A stretch of 64,000 bases of DNA from Flavobacterium solisilvae. GTDB lineage: Bacteria; Bacteroidota; Bacteroidia; Flavobacteriales; Flavobacteriaceae. The DNA is taken from assembly GCF_012911605.1 (NCBI RefSeq), contig NZ_JAAMPT010000209.1, forward strand, positions 1 to 64,000. Direction: 5' to 3'. Positions 33,324 through 41,644 of this stretch are shown here, piece after piece. The notes beneath the pieces were generated by a model that was given only the letters and a program-made list of their open reading frames with translations, was not told the origin of the DNA and searched no databases. Positions within the stretch are counted from its first letter, which is position 1. Every line of letters begins with the position of its first letter. Both the position numbers and the translations under genes were made by a program.

Positions 33324-34025
33324 TTACAGTTGTTTTCTCAAATCTTCTTCCGAAAGAAAACCAGTATTTCTCCACGTTTCTTTTCCGTTTTCATAAATAA
33401 TAATAACTGGCAATCCATCGATTTTCATGTGATTAACCAAGGATTTGTTTTCATCAGCATCCAATCGGACAATTTTTACTTTGTCTTTCAATTCACTTTG
33501 TAAACGAATGATATATGGTTTCATTTTTTTACACGGTGCGCACCATTCGGCACCAAAATTAATCACAACTTTTTTATTTGAATTAATTAGTTTTTGATAG
33601 TCATCAGGCGACATTCCAACTAACTTGTCTGACGAAGGTTTTGCCATTCCCGAAGCATTCCATTTCATAATTCCACCATCGAGATTGTAGATTTCTTTGA
33701 AACCTAATTCGGCCAATTTATCGGCAGCTTGAGCACTTCTTCCACCAACTTTGCAATAGACAAAAATAGGTTTTGATTTGTCTAATTTTTCAACTTGAGC
33801 AACAAAATCGGTTCCATTCCAATTGATGTTTTTAGCATCGTTTATTTTTTCTGAAGCAAATTCTTGTGGCGTTCTAACGTCGATTAACTGCGGATTTTGG
33901 GTTTTTTCTAATTTTTCAGCATAGTTTTTTACATCCAAATTTTGAACAACAGCTTTCGAATTTTGACCTTGACAACTGGTTAAAAATGTAGTTACAAATA
34001 GTAAAAATGTGATTTTTAGTTTCAT
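33324..34025 (-). CDS. Rhodanese-thioredoxin fusion lipoprotein
   Basis: About 233 residues from the ATG giving MKLKITFLLF; an upstream in-frame ATG at 34064 would put 13 residues before the signal peptide and is less likely. The lipobox is LTSC. A rhodanese domain (about 35-125) has LIDVRTPQEFAS and the active-site loop YCKVGGRSA. A thioredoxin domain (about 130-233) has EWCAPCKKMKPY and GLPVIIIYENG. The mature protein should be periplasmic and lipid-anchored, where it could pass sulfane sulfur or electrons between the domains or act in disulfide repair. It is flanked by recF and a spacer of AGTTTA/CTTCAAACT phrases. Confidence 0.9.
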   Translation of the reverse strand: MKLKITFLLFVTTFLTSCQGQNSKAVVQNLDVKNYAEKLEKTQNPQLIDVRTPQEFASEKINDAKNINWNGTDFVAQVEKLDKSKPIFVYCKVGGRSAQAADKLAELGFKEIYNLDGGIMKWNASGMAKPSSDKLVGMSPDDYQKLINSNKKVVINFGAEWCAPCKKMKPYIIRLQSELKDKVKIVRLDADENKSLVNHMKIDGLPVIIIYENGKETWRNTGFLSEEDLRKQL

Positions 34026-34085
34026 ATTAATGTAATGTTTTGAAGCAAAAATAGAATTATACAAAAATGAGTTCTATAACAAATG

Positions 34086-35165
34086 TTACAAACTTACTAT
34101 TTTATAAGATTGATGTGTCGATTTTACAATATTTTCTGTTCGTTCCGCGTGCGTATCCGAAATAAAAAGTTGTCCAAATTCGTCGTTATTAACCATCGAA
34201 ACGATTTTGGCAACCCGAAACTCGTCCAATTTGTCAAAAATATCATCAAAAAGAAGAATAGGTTTTTCGCCGCTTTGTTTTTTGACAAAATCAAATTGTG
34301 CCAGTTTTAGCGCAATAAGAAATGATTTTTGCTGACCTTGTGAACCAAATTTTTTAATCGGGTGATTATCAATTTCAAATGATAAATCGTCTTTGTGAAC
34401 ACCAACCGATGTGTACTGCAACGCTCGATCTTTATTCAGATTTTCATCCAAAAGTGCTAGCGTATTTTTTTCAGACAAATCACTTTGGTAAACCAATTGA
34501 ACCGTTTCGGAACCATTGCTAATTTCTTTATAGTAGTTGTTGAAAATCGGAATGAATTTCTCTAAAAAATCTTTTCGTTTCTCAAAAATTGATTGTCCTA
34601 ACTCATTTAATTGTTCGTTATAAATGACCAAAGTATCTTTTTCAAAAACATGATTTAAAGCAAAATATTTCAGTAAAGCATTGCGTTGCGCCACTGTTTT
34701 TTGATACTGAATTAGTTGTTGTAAATACTGACTATCCAATTGCGAAATCACACTATCAATAAACTTTCTACGAGTTTCGCTTCCTTCAGTAATCAAATCT
34801 CTATCGGCTGGCGAAATAATCACTAGCGGAATAAAACCAATATGATCAGAGAATTTTTCATAGAGTTTGCCGTTGCGTTTCAGGATTTTTTTTTGTCCTT
34901 TTTTTAAACTACAAACAATTTGCTCGTTGCGGTCGTTTTTTTCAAATTCGCCATCAACTACAAAAAACTCTTCGTTATGCTTTATATTTTGAACAGCAAG
35001 CGGATTAAAATAGCTTTTTCCGTTTGCCAAATGATAAATTGCATCAAGAATATTGGTTTTTCCAATGCCATTTTTGCCTACAAAACAGTTGATTTTGGTA
35101 TCAAATTCAAAAGTGGCTTCCGAAAAATTTTTATAATTGAATAATGAAATCTTTTTTAAAAACAT
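34086..35165 (-). CDS. recF: DNA replication and repair protein RecF
   Basis: A 359-residue SMC-like ATPase that helps load RecA on gapped DNA. The Walker A motif is [11 protein letters not shown] (about 29-39). The ABC-type signature region is [18 protein letters not shown], with Walker [13 protein letters not shown]. The family marker [18 protein letters not shown] is present. Length is normal. It is divergent from the TPR protein gene and not linked to dnaA/dnaN here. Confidence 0.97.
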   Translation of the reverse strand: MFLKKISLFNYKNFSEATFEFDTKINCFVGKNGIGKTNILDAIYHLANGKSYFNPLAVQNIKHNEEFFVVDGEFEKNDRNEQIVCSLKKGQKKILKRNGKLYEKFSDHIGFIPLVIISPADRDLITEGSETRRKFIDSVISQLDSQYLQQLIQYQKTVAQRNALLKYFALNHVFEKDTLVIYNEQLNELGQSIFEKRKDFLEKFIPIFNNYYKEISNGSETVQLVYQSDLSEKNTLALLDENLNKDRALQYTSVGVHKDDLSFEIDNHPIKKFGSQGQQKSFLIALKLAQFDFVKKQSGEKPILLFDDIFDKLDEFRVAKIVSMVNNDEFGQLFISDTHAERTENIVKSTHQSYKIVSL

Positions 35166-35319
35166 TGTAATGGCTTGCTATTGCTATAAAGAGACAAAAA
35201 AAAGCGTTTTTTTTGAAGTGCTTGTATTAAAGCAGTGCAAATTATTGAAAAATATCGACAAAAATCGCTTTTAAATATGAATAAAAATTTTATTTTTGCG
35301 CACACTAAATTAAAAATAG

Positions 35320-36105
35320 ATGGCAACTTTTAACAAAAGAGGTTACAAAGCACCGAAAGAAAAAGAAGAAAAATTAGACAATACTTTTATTGAAGACGTA
35401 AACGTTGATGAAAAAGACAGTGCAACTGCAAAAGCATTTGACGCATTGGACGAAACGGCTTCAAAAACGGAAGATTTCGTTGCAAAAAACCAAAAATATA
35501 TATTAGGAGTTTTAGGTGGAATTGCACTTTTAACTGTTGGATATTTATTATACCAAAAATTTGTAGCAGAACCAAATCAAGTTGATGCTGCTGACGAACT
35601 TTTTGTGGCGCAACAAAATTTCCAAAAAGCTATTGATGGTGATGTAAAAGCAGATTCATTATTCAATTTAGTTTTAAACGGTTCAGAAGGGAAATTCGGT
35701 GTAATTAAAATCGCTGAAGAATATTCTGGAACTGATGCTGGAAAATTAGCAAACTATTATGCTGGTATTTCTTATTTGAATTTAGGAAAATACAATGAAG
35801 CAATTTCAAGTTTGGAGAAATTCAAATCTGAAAATGAAACATTAAATACATTAGCAATTGGTGCAATTGGTGATGCTTATTCTGAAAAAAATCAACCAAA
35901 AGAAGCGTTAGATTTTTATGTAAAAGCTTCTCAAGCTGCTAAAAATGAATTTACAACGCCAAGATTTTTAATGAAAGCTGGAAAAACAGCTTTAGCATTA
36001 GGAAACAAAGCAGATGCATTAAAATATTTCACAGAAATTAAAGACGTTTACGACAATACTCCAGAAGGACAAGCTGTAGATGCTTTTATTGGATTAGCAC
36101 AGTAA
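35320..36105 (+). CDS. TPR-containing membrane protein (YfgM-like)
   Basis: A 261-residue protein with a charged cytoplasmic N-terminus (1-58), one transmembrane helix (about 60-82, YILGVLGGIALLTVGYLLY) and a periplasmic TPR region (about 95-261) including GKLANYYAGISYLNLGKYNEA. The arrangement resembles YfgM/tol-pal-type envelope adaptors that bind chaperones or assembly factors. A TATTTTTG -7-type box lies at 35291-35298. A good terminator follows. Confidence 0.88.
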   Translation: MATFNKRGYKAPKEKEEKLDNTFIEDVNVDEKDSATAKAFDALDETASKTEDFVAKNQKYILGVLGGIALLTVGYLLYQKFVAEPNQVDAADELFVAQQNFQKAIDGDVKADSLFNLVLNGSEGKFGVIKIAEEYSGTDAGKLANYYAGISYLNLGKYNEAISSLEKFKSENETLNTLAIGAIGDAYSEKNQPKEALDFYVKASQAAKNEFTTPRFLMKAGKTALALGNKADALKYFTEIKDVYDNTPEGQAVDAFIGLAQ

Positions 36106-36120
36106 TTTAATTACGAATTT

Positions 36121-36165
36121 AAAAAGCGAATTAAGAATTGTCATCAATTTTTAATTCGCTTTTTT
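36121..36165 (+). terminator. Terminator after the TPR protein gene
   Basis: The stem AAAAAGCGAATTAA/TTAATTCGCTTTTT (about 14 bp) has a 16-base loop and ends in TTTTTTATTT, 16 bases after the stop codon. Confidence 0.88.
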
Positions 36166-36167
36166 AT

Positions 36168-36195
36168 TTGAAATAAAATGGAACAGTTAAATTTG
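36168..36195 (+). promoter_or_regulatory. Bacteroidetes-type promoter of ribH
   Basis: TTG at 36168-36170 and TAAATTTG at 36188-36195 are spaced by 17 bases. Transcription would start near 36202, in or beside the CCGAAAC tandem repeats. No FMN-riboswitch-sized leader is present. Confidence 0.6.
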
Positions 36196-36199
36196 TAAC

Positions 36200-36220
36200 C
36201 TGAAACCCGAAACCCGAAAC
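36200..36220 (+). repeat. Three tandem 7-bp units (CYGAAAC) abutting the ribH start
   Basis: CTGAAAC, CCGAAAC, CCGAAAC occupy exactly the 21 bases before the ribH ATG, where a ribosome-binding site would lie. No Shine-Dalgarno sequence is present. Changes in unit number would change the leader length by 7. Confidence 0.75.
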
Positions 36221-36736
36221 ATGGCTACCGAAAATAAAAATTTATCCGAATACGACAAAAATCAATTACCTAATGCAAAGGATTTTCGCTTTGGAATTGT
36301 AGTTTCCGAGTGGAATGATAAAATAACCAACGGACTTTTCAATGGAGCAGAAAGTGCTTTGCTGGATTGTGGTGTTTTGCCAGAAAATATTATTCGTTGG
36401 AATGTTCCAGGAAGTTTTGAACTGATTTATGGTGCCAAATTAATGCTTGAAAAAGTAGAAAAATTAGATGCTGTAATCACGATTGGTTCGGTTATAAAAG
36501 GCGAAACGATGCACTTTGAATTTGTATGCGAAGGCGTAACGCAAGGAATAAAAGATTTAAACATTCAATCGGATGTTCCGGTGATATTTTGTGTTTTGAC
36601 AGATAATAATGAGCAACAATCCATTGATAGAAGCGGAGGAAAGCACGGAAATAAAGGTATTGAAGCTGCCATTGCCGCAATAAAAATGGCTGAATTAAGA
36701 CGAAAAGCTTTTGCTAAAAATAAAATTGGATTTTAG
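36221..36736 (+). CDS. ribH: 6,7-dimethyl-8-ribityllumazine synthase
   Basis: 171 residues of lumazine synthase, which condenses 5-amino-6-ribitylaminouracil with 3,4-dihydroxy-2-butanone-4-phosphate in riboflavin synthesis. Seen: FGIVVSEWNDKITNGLFNGA, WNVPGSFELIYGAK, and GSVIKGETMHFEFVCEGV with the catalytic His. Length is usual; members form pentamers or 60-subunit shells. It is monocistronic between two terminators, and no other rib gene is nearby. Confidence 0.97.
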   Translation: MATENKNLSEYDKNQLPNAKDFRFGIVVSEWNDKITNGLFNGAESALLDCGVLPENIIRWNVPGSFELIYGAKLMLEKVEKLDAVITIGSVIKGETMHFEFVCEGVTQGIKDLNIQSDVPVIFCVLTDNNEQQSIDRSGGKHGNKGIEAAIAAIKMAELRRKAFAKNKIGF

Positions 36737-36759
36737 AATTTAGCGTAAAATAAATTTTC

Positions 36760-36792
36760 AAAAACCTATTCTTCACTGGAATAGGTTTTTTT
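36760..36792 (+). terminator. Rho-independent terminator after ribH
   Basis: The stem AAAAACCTATTC/GAATAGGTTTTT (12 bp) has loop TTCACTG and ends in TTTTTTTATTTTTT, about 23 bases after the ribH stop. Confidence 0.9.
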
Positions 36793-36878
36793 ATTTTTTA
36801 GCATTGGATTAACTAAAAATCACGATACTTTTTGCTTAAATTTGCTTTCTTATTTTTTACCTAAACCACAAGTTATAA

Positions 36879-38735
36879 ATGTCGAGCATAATTCAATTAC
36901 TTCCTGATCATGTAGCCAATCAAATTGCCGCTGGAGAAGTGGTACAACGACCAGCTTCGGTAGTAAAAGAATTACTTGAAAATGCTGTTGACGCTAAAGC
37001 TACCGACATCAAATTGATACTAAAAGATGCCGGAAAATCATTAATTCAAGTGATTGATAATGGCGTTGGAATGAGCGTAACCGATTCGCGTTTGTGTTTT
37101 GAGCGACATGCGACTTCTAAAATTCGTCAAGCGGAAGATTTATTTTCATTGCATACTAAAGGTTTTCGTGGCGAAGCATTGGCTTCCATTGCGGCAATTG
37201 CTCATGTAGAAATGAAAACCAAGCAAGATCAAGAAGAATTAGGAATTCATATTGTGGTTGAAGGAAGCAAATTTGTTTCGCAAGAACCAGCCGTTTTACC
37301 CAAAGGAACTTCGTTTGCGGTAAAAAATCTTTTTTTTAATATTCCGGCACGACGCAATTTTCTAAAATCGGAAACGGTAGAACAACGTCATATTGTGGAT
37401 GAATTTCAACGTGTTGCGATGGCACATCCTACTATTCATTTCACAATGTATCACAACGGAAGTGAAATGTTCAATTTGCCAATTTCAAATTATAGACAAC
37501 GAATAGTCAATATATTTTCGGGAAAAACGAATGAAAAATTAGTTCCAGTTAGCGAAGAAACAGAAATTGTCTCGCTTCAAGGATTTGTTGGAAAGCCGGA
37601 ATTTGCCAAGAAAAATCGTGGTGAGCAATTCTTTTTTGTCAATAATCGTTTCATTAAAAGTGGTTATTTGCATCACGCTGTTATGGCTGCGTATGAAGGT
37701 TTGCTAAAAGATGGCGCACAACCGAGTTACTTTTTGTATCTTGATGTTCCACCACATACGATTGATATTAATATTCATCCAACAAAGACTGAGATAAAAT
37801 TTGACGATGAACATTCGTTGTATGCTATTTTGCGTTCGTCAATTAAACATAGTTTAGGACAATTTAATGTGGCGCCAGTTTTGGATTTTGAACGCGATCC
37901 AAATTTGGATACACCTTATGATTATCAAGGGAAAAATGCAGAATATCCAACCATTCAAGTGGATAGCAATTTTAATCCTTTTGCCGAAACAAAATCTTCA
38001 AAATCGTTTTCATCTTCTTCGAGTTATAAAAAATCAGAAATAGCGCAACCGAGTTGGGAAAGTTTATATGTTGGTTTAAAGCAAAATACACAAGAAATTG
38101 CCGAAATGACTTTTGAAAATGAAGAAGCTGTTACATCGTCACTTTTTGAAGAAAATGATATTGAACAAGAAATAAAACGAACGTATCAAATTCATAAAAA
38201 ATACATCGTTTCTCCTATAAAATCGGGAATGGTTATTATTAATCAAAAACGAGCGCACGAACGTGTTTTGTATGAAGAGTTTTTGACCAATATGACCGTT
38301 CAGCAAGCGTCGAGCCAACGATTATTGTTTCCGTTGGAGTTGTTTTTTTCACCGAACGAAATTGAATTGGTTCGAGAATTACAGCTTTCTCTAGAAAATT
38401 TAGGCTTTATTTTTGATGCTTTTGCCGAAAGTTCCATCGTGATTTCGGGTTTACCAATAACGATTACGGAAAGCAAAGCTTCCATAGTTTTAGACGATTT
38501 GTTAACCGATTTGCAAAACGGAATTGTAACCGATAGTTTTTCGCAAAACGATACCATTGCTAAATCAATGTGTAAAAGTTTGGCCGTTAGAACCGGAACT
38601 TATTTAACCGAAAAAGAACAAGAAAATTTGGTTCACAATTTATTTGCATGCAAAGAACCGAATGTTTCTCCATTTCAAAAACCTACTTTCATCACGATGA
38701 GTGTGGAAGATTTAGATAAAAAATTTAGTATATGA
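36879..38735 (+). CDS. mutL: DNA mismatch repair protein MutL, endonuclease motif degenerate
   Basis: 618 residues. The N-terminal GHKL ATPase (1-330) is intact: ELLENAVDAKATDIK, IDNGVGM, TKGFRGEALASIAA. A variable linker covers about 340-430, and the C-terminal dimerisation domain covers about 435-618. The metal-dependent endonuclease motif DQHAxxExxxxE is not kept: it reads NQKRAHERVLYE at residues 455-466, with Asp to Asn at the key metal ligand and His to Lys. The second zinc-binding motif, CPHGRP in Bacillus, reads SPFQKP (597-602). The protein should bind and signal like E. coli MutL but probably cannot nick DNA itself. The TGA stop overlaps the rhomboid ATG. A TAAATTTG box lies at 36837-36844. 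Confidence 0.96.
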   Translation: MSSIIQLLPDHVANQIAAGEVVQRPASVVKELLENAVDAKATDIKLILKDAGKSLIQVIDNGVGMSVTDSRLCFERHATSKIRQAEDLFSLHTKGFRGEALASIAAIAHVEMKTKQDQEELGIHIVVEGSKFVSQEPAVLPKGTSFAVKNLFFNIPARRNFLKSETVEQRHIVDEFQRVAMAHPTIHFTMYHNGSEMFNLPISNYRQRIVNIFSGKTNEKLVPVSEETEIVSLQGFVGKPEFAKKNRGEQFFFVNNRFIKSGYLHHAVMAAYEGLLKDGAQPSYFLYLDVPPHTIDINIHPTKTEIKFDDEHSLYAILRSSIKHSLGQFNVAPVLDFERDPNLDTPYDYQGKNAEYPTIQVDSNFNPFAETKSSKSFSSSSSYKKSEIAQPSWESLYVGLKQNTQEIAEMTFENEEAVTSSLFEENDIEQEIKRTYQIHKKYIVSPIKSGMVIINQKRAHERVLYEEFLTNMTVQQASSQRLLFPLELFFSPNEIELVRELQLSLENLGFIFDAFAESSIVISGLPITITESKASIVLDDLLTDLQNGIVTDSFSQNDTIAKSMCKSLAVRTGTYLTEKEQENLVHNLFACKEPNVSPFQKPTFITMSVEDLDKKFSI

Positions 38736-39544
38736 TGCGAATGACCGAAACTGTTAAGCAGTTACTGATAATTAATATTATATTTTATATTGGATCATAT
38801 TTTGTTGCAACAGCTTATCCGTTGTTTTCATTGTATTATCCTGAAAATGATAATTTCAGATTTTGGCAACCATTGACGAGTATGTTTATGCATGCGCCAA
38901 TGCCAAATTTGATGCATATTGCGTTTAATATGTTTGCTTTGGTTTCTTTTGGTTCAGCTTTGGAGCATTTTTGGGGAGCAAAAAAGTTTATCTTTTTTTA
39001 CATTTCTTGTGGACTTGGCGCAGCTTTATTGCATCTTGGAGTAAGTTATTTTCAAATACATTCAATTTTAGATAGTCTTTCTGGATTAAATCTTTCGGAC
39101 AGTGATTTAAAAATACTTTTGAATGCAGATTATAGAGCTATTTTTAGTTCTGAAGGACAAATGATGGCAGGAAATGTAAAAACGATTTTAGAAAATGCAA
39201 AATGTACACAAGAGCAATTTAATGTATTGATTACTGCTGTGCAAGAATTTCAAACACCTTCAGTTGGTGCTTCAGGAGCAATTTATGGATTGTTAACGGC
39301 TTTTGCGTTTATGTTTCCAAATGCTGAATTGGCTTTGTTATTCATTCCTGTGCCGATAAAAGCAAAGTATTTTGTTCCTGGAATTTTGGCTATTGATTTA
39401 TTCTTAGGTTTCAAAGGAAGTTCACTTTTTGGAAGTGGCGGAACTGGAGTTGCCCATTTTGCTCACATTGGTGGCGCATTATTTGGGTTTATCATGATGT
39501 GGTATTGGAAGAAAAACTCGTTTAATAATAATCGTTGGGATTAA
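38732..39544 (+). CDS. Rhomboid family intramembrane serine protease
   Basis: A 270-residue rhomboid with six predicted membrane helices. The nucleophile lies in SVGASGAIYGLL (about residue 183) and the base histidine in AHFAHIGGALFGF (about 249). An unusual soluble insert of about 60 residues (about 112-175, IHSILDSLSGLNLSD...) sits between the early helices and the active-site helix. It cleaves membrane proteins within the bilayer; substrates are unknown. Its ATG overlaps the mutL stop by 4 bases, so translation is coupled to MutL. Confidence 0.93.
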   Translation: MMRMTETVKQLLIINIIFYIGSYFVATAYPLFSLYYPENDNFRFWQPLTSMFMHAPMPNLMHIAFNMFALVSFGSALEHFWGAKKFIFFYISCGLGAALLHLGVSYFQIHSILDSLSGLNLSDSDLKILLNADYRAIFSSEGQMMAGNVKTILENAKCTQEQFNVLITAVQEFQTPSVGASGAIYGLLTAFAFMFPNAELALLFIPVPIKAKYFVPGILAIDLFLGFKGSSLFGSGGTGVAHFAHIGGALFGFIMMWYWKKNSFNNNRWD

Positions 39545-39546
39545 TT

Positions 39547-39637
39547 TTAACCACAAAGAACACGATGAAATCGCAAAGTTCACTAAGTTAAATTGCTTAG
39601 TGTTCATAGTGTAAAACTTTGTGAACTTAGTGGTTAA
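39547..39637. repeat. Imperfect ~41-bp inverted repeat of the CACAAAG family
   Basis: The left arm (39547-39587) and right arm (39596-39637) are imperfect reverse complements. They share terminal TTAACCAC/GTGGTTAA, internal CACTAAG/CTTAGTG and the words CAAAGTTCACTAAG and AACTTTGTGAACTTAG. The right arm ends on the first base of the second rhomboid start codon. The phrase AAACTTTGTGA recurs upstream of cinA at 14744. It looks like a member of a dispersed palindromic spacer family. Confidence 0.8.
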
Positions 39638-40518
39638 TGAAAAAAATGAATATGAATATAATTGACGACATAAAGTTACAGTACAAAATCGGCGGCATTG
39701 CCAATAAAATGATTTATTGGAATGTTGGTTTTTTTCTATTGTCAATTCCGTTGTTCTATCAATTCAAATTTGGATTTTTTGATTATCCAGATTGGTTGGT
39801 GGTTTCTTCAGAACCATTAGTTTTTTTGTATAAACCTTGGACATTATTGACGTATGCATTTTTTCATCAAGGATTTTTGCATTTGTTCTTCAATATGATG
39901 GTTTTGCATTTTTCTAGCCGATTGTTTCTCACTTTTTTTACCCAAAAACAATATTTAGGTTTGTATTTTCTTGGAGCAATTTTTGCCGGAATAGCATTTG
40001 TTTTAAGCTTTTATTTGTTAGGAAAATCAACGTTATTGGTTGGTGCTTCTGGAGCAATTATGGCAATATTAGTTGCGACAACTACTTATCAACCATTGAT
40101 GGATATTAGATTGCCGTTGATTGGTTATTTGAAACTTTGGCACATCACAGCGGTTATTCTTTTATTGGATTTATTACAAATTCAAATGGAAAATACTGGC
40201 GGACATATTGCGCATTTAAGTGGTGCTTTGTTTGGATTTATCTATATCAAATTATTACAAAACGGAACCGATTTGAGCGAAATAGTATCAACAGTGATTG
40301 ATTTTTTTACCAATTTTTTCAAGAAAAAGCAGCCATCAACTCCGTTTAAAAAAGTTCATGTAAATCCAAAGAAACCAGCCGAAAATAGACCAAGTAAAAT
40401 AGTAGTCAAAGACAAAACCCAACAACAGATTGATGAAATTTTGGACAAAATTAGTCAGTCGGGTTATGATAGTTTAACAGCCGAAGAAAAAGAATTTCTT
40501 TTCCGAGCCGGAAAGTAA
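39637..40518 (+). CDS. Rhomboid family protease with DUF6576-type C-terminus
   Basis: A 293-residue second rhomboid. Six membrane helices are predicted, with the serine motif LLVGASGAIMAIL (about 145), histidine in GGHIAHLSGALFGF (about 190) and a cytoplasmic tail (about 225-293) ending QQIDEILDKISQSGYDSLTAEE..., a small helical domain often attached to Bacteroidetes rhomboids. Three possible ATGs lie close together (codons 1, 4 and 6). The first touches the palindrome, so the true start may be codon 4 or 6. Probably in one transcript with mutL and the first rhomboid. Confidence 0.92.
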   Translation: MKKMNMNIIDDIKLQYKIGGIANKMIYWNVGFFLLSIPLFYQFKFGFFDYPDWLVVSSEPLVFLYKPWTLLTYAFFHQGFLHLFFNMMVLHFSSRLFLTFFTQKQYLGLYFLGAIFAGIAFVLSFYLLGKSTLLVGASGAIMAILVATTTYQPLMDIRLPLIGYLKLWHITAVILLLDLLQIQMENTGGHIAHLSGALFGFIYIKLLQNGTDLSEIVSTVIDFFTNFFKKKQPSTPFKKVHVNPKKPAENRPSKIVVKDKTQQQIDEILDKISQSGYDSLTAEEKEFLFRAGK

Positions 40519-40593
40519 AAATATTCCATACTTTTTTTTACTTTTAATCCAGAAAATAAGAAAGCATTTGCTAAAATTTAAAATAGAAATTTT

Positions 40594-41643
40594 TTGAAAA
40601 AATTATCTTGGTTCAACAAAGTCGTTTATGGGTTCAATATTATCTTGATAGTATTGACCATTTTGGCGTATGTTTTACCTTTTTTAGCACCAAAAGCTTT
40701 TCCGTTATTATCGGTTTTAACGCTGATTTTGCCTTTGTTTCTGATACTCAACGCGTTGTTTTTTATTTATTGGTTGTTTCAATTGAAAAGACAACTCATT
40801 CTTTCGGGAATAATTTTACTTTTAGGAATTACATTCATCAATAAATTTTATAAATTTTCTTCTAACGAAGTTGCAAAAGAGGAAAAAGATTTCACCTTGA
40901 TGAGTTATAATGTTCGTTTGTTTAATTTATTTGAATGGATTGATGATGACGCTATTGGGAGTAAAATTCTAACGTTTATCAACGAAAATAATCCTGATGT
41001 ACTTTGTATCCAAGAATATTCAGAAAATGCGCATGTTGATTTGAGAGTTTACAAATACAAAGCGGTTTTTATGGAAGGAAATAAAATTAAAACGGGTCAA
41101 GCTATTTTCTCTAAATTTCCAATTTTCAATCAAGGAAATCTCCAAATTAAAGATGTTGGAAACAATATTACTTTTGCAGATATTAAAAAAGGAAAAGATA
41201 CAATTCGGGTTTATAATATTCATTTACAGTCAATTAAAATTTCTCCAGATGTTAATGAAATTTCCGAAAATGTAGAAACGATTAATCAAAAAAAATCACA
41301 GCAAGTTTTTGGTCGAATTCGCGATGCTTTCAAAAAGCAAGAACAGCAAGCGGAAGTATTAGTTAATCACAGTAAAGATTGTCATTACCCAATTATTATT
41401 GCTGGCGACATGAATAACAGTGCATTTTCATACGTTTATCGAAGTATAAAAGGAAATCTAAACGATAGTTTTGAAGAAGCAGGAAAAGGTTTTGGGCAAA
41501 CGTATAGCTTCAAATATTATCCTGCTCGAATTGACTATATTTTTGCCGATAAACGAATGAAAGTAAAGAGTTTTAAGCACTTTCCAGAGTTTGAAAATTC
41601 AGATCATTTTCCAATAATGGCGCGACTTTCGTTTGTGGAATAA
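40594..41643 (+). CDS. Endonuclease/exonuclease/phosphatase family membrane protein (TTG start)
   Basis: A 349-residue protein with two or three N-terminal membrane helices (about 10-85) and a DNase I-like domain (about 100-349). Seen are LMSYNVRLFNLF, VLCIQEYSE with the metal-binding Glu, IIAGDMNNSAFSYVY, and the final DHFPIMARL with the catalytic histidine. It is membrane-anchored; the substrate may be a phosphoester or nucleic acid and is unknown. A TAA stop lies just 12 bases upstream in frame and no in-frame ATG occurs before residue 104, so TTG at 40594 is the only start that keeps the membrane segment. It follows the rhomboid by 75 bases. Confidence 0.9.
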   Translation: MKKLSWFNKVVYGFNIILIVLTILAYVLPFLAPKAFPLLSVLTLILPLFLILNALFFIYWLFQLKRQLILSGIILLLGITFINKFYKFSSNEVAKEEKDFTLMSYNVRLFNLFEWIDDDAIGSKILTFINENNPDVLCIQEYSENAHVDLRVYKYKAVFMEGNKIKTGQAIFSKFPIFNQGNLQIKDVGNNITFADIKKGKDTIRVYNIHLQSIKISPDVNEISENVETINQKKSQQVFGRIRDAFKKQEQQAEVLVNHSKDCHYPIIIAGDMNNSAFSYVYRSIKGNLNDSFEEAGKGFGQTYSFKYYPARIDYIFADKRMKVKSFKHFPEFENSDHFPIMARLSFVE

Positions 41644-41644
41644 A

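Noticed and set aside
36106-36220. FMN riboswitch ahead of ribH
   Set aside because: The leader after the predicted promoter is only about 20 bases and consists of short tandem repeats; the RFN element needs over 100 bases with conserved stems.
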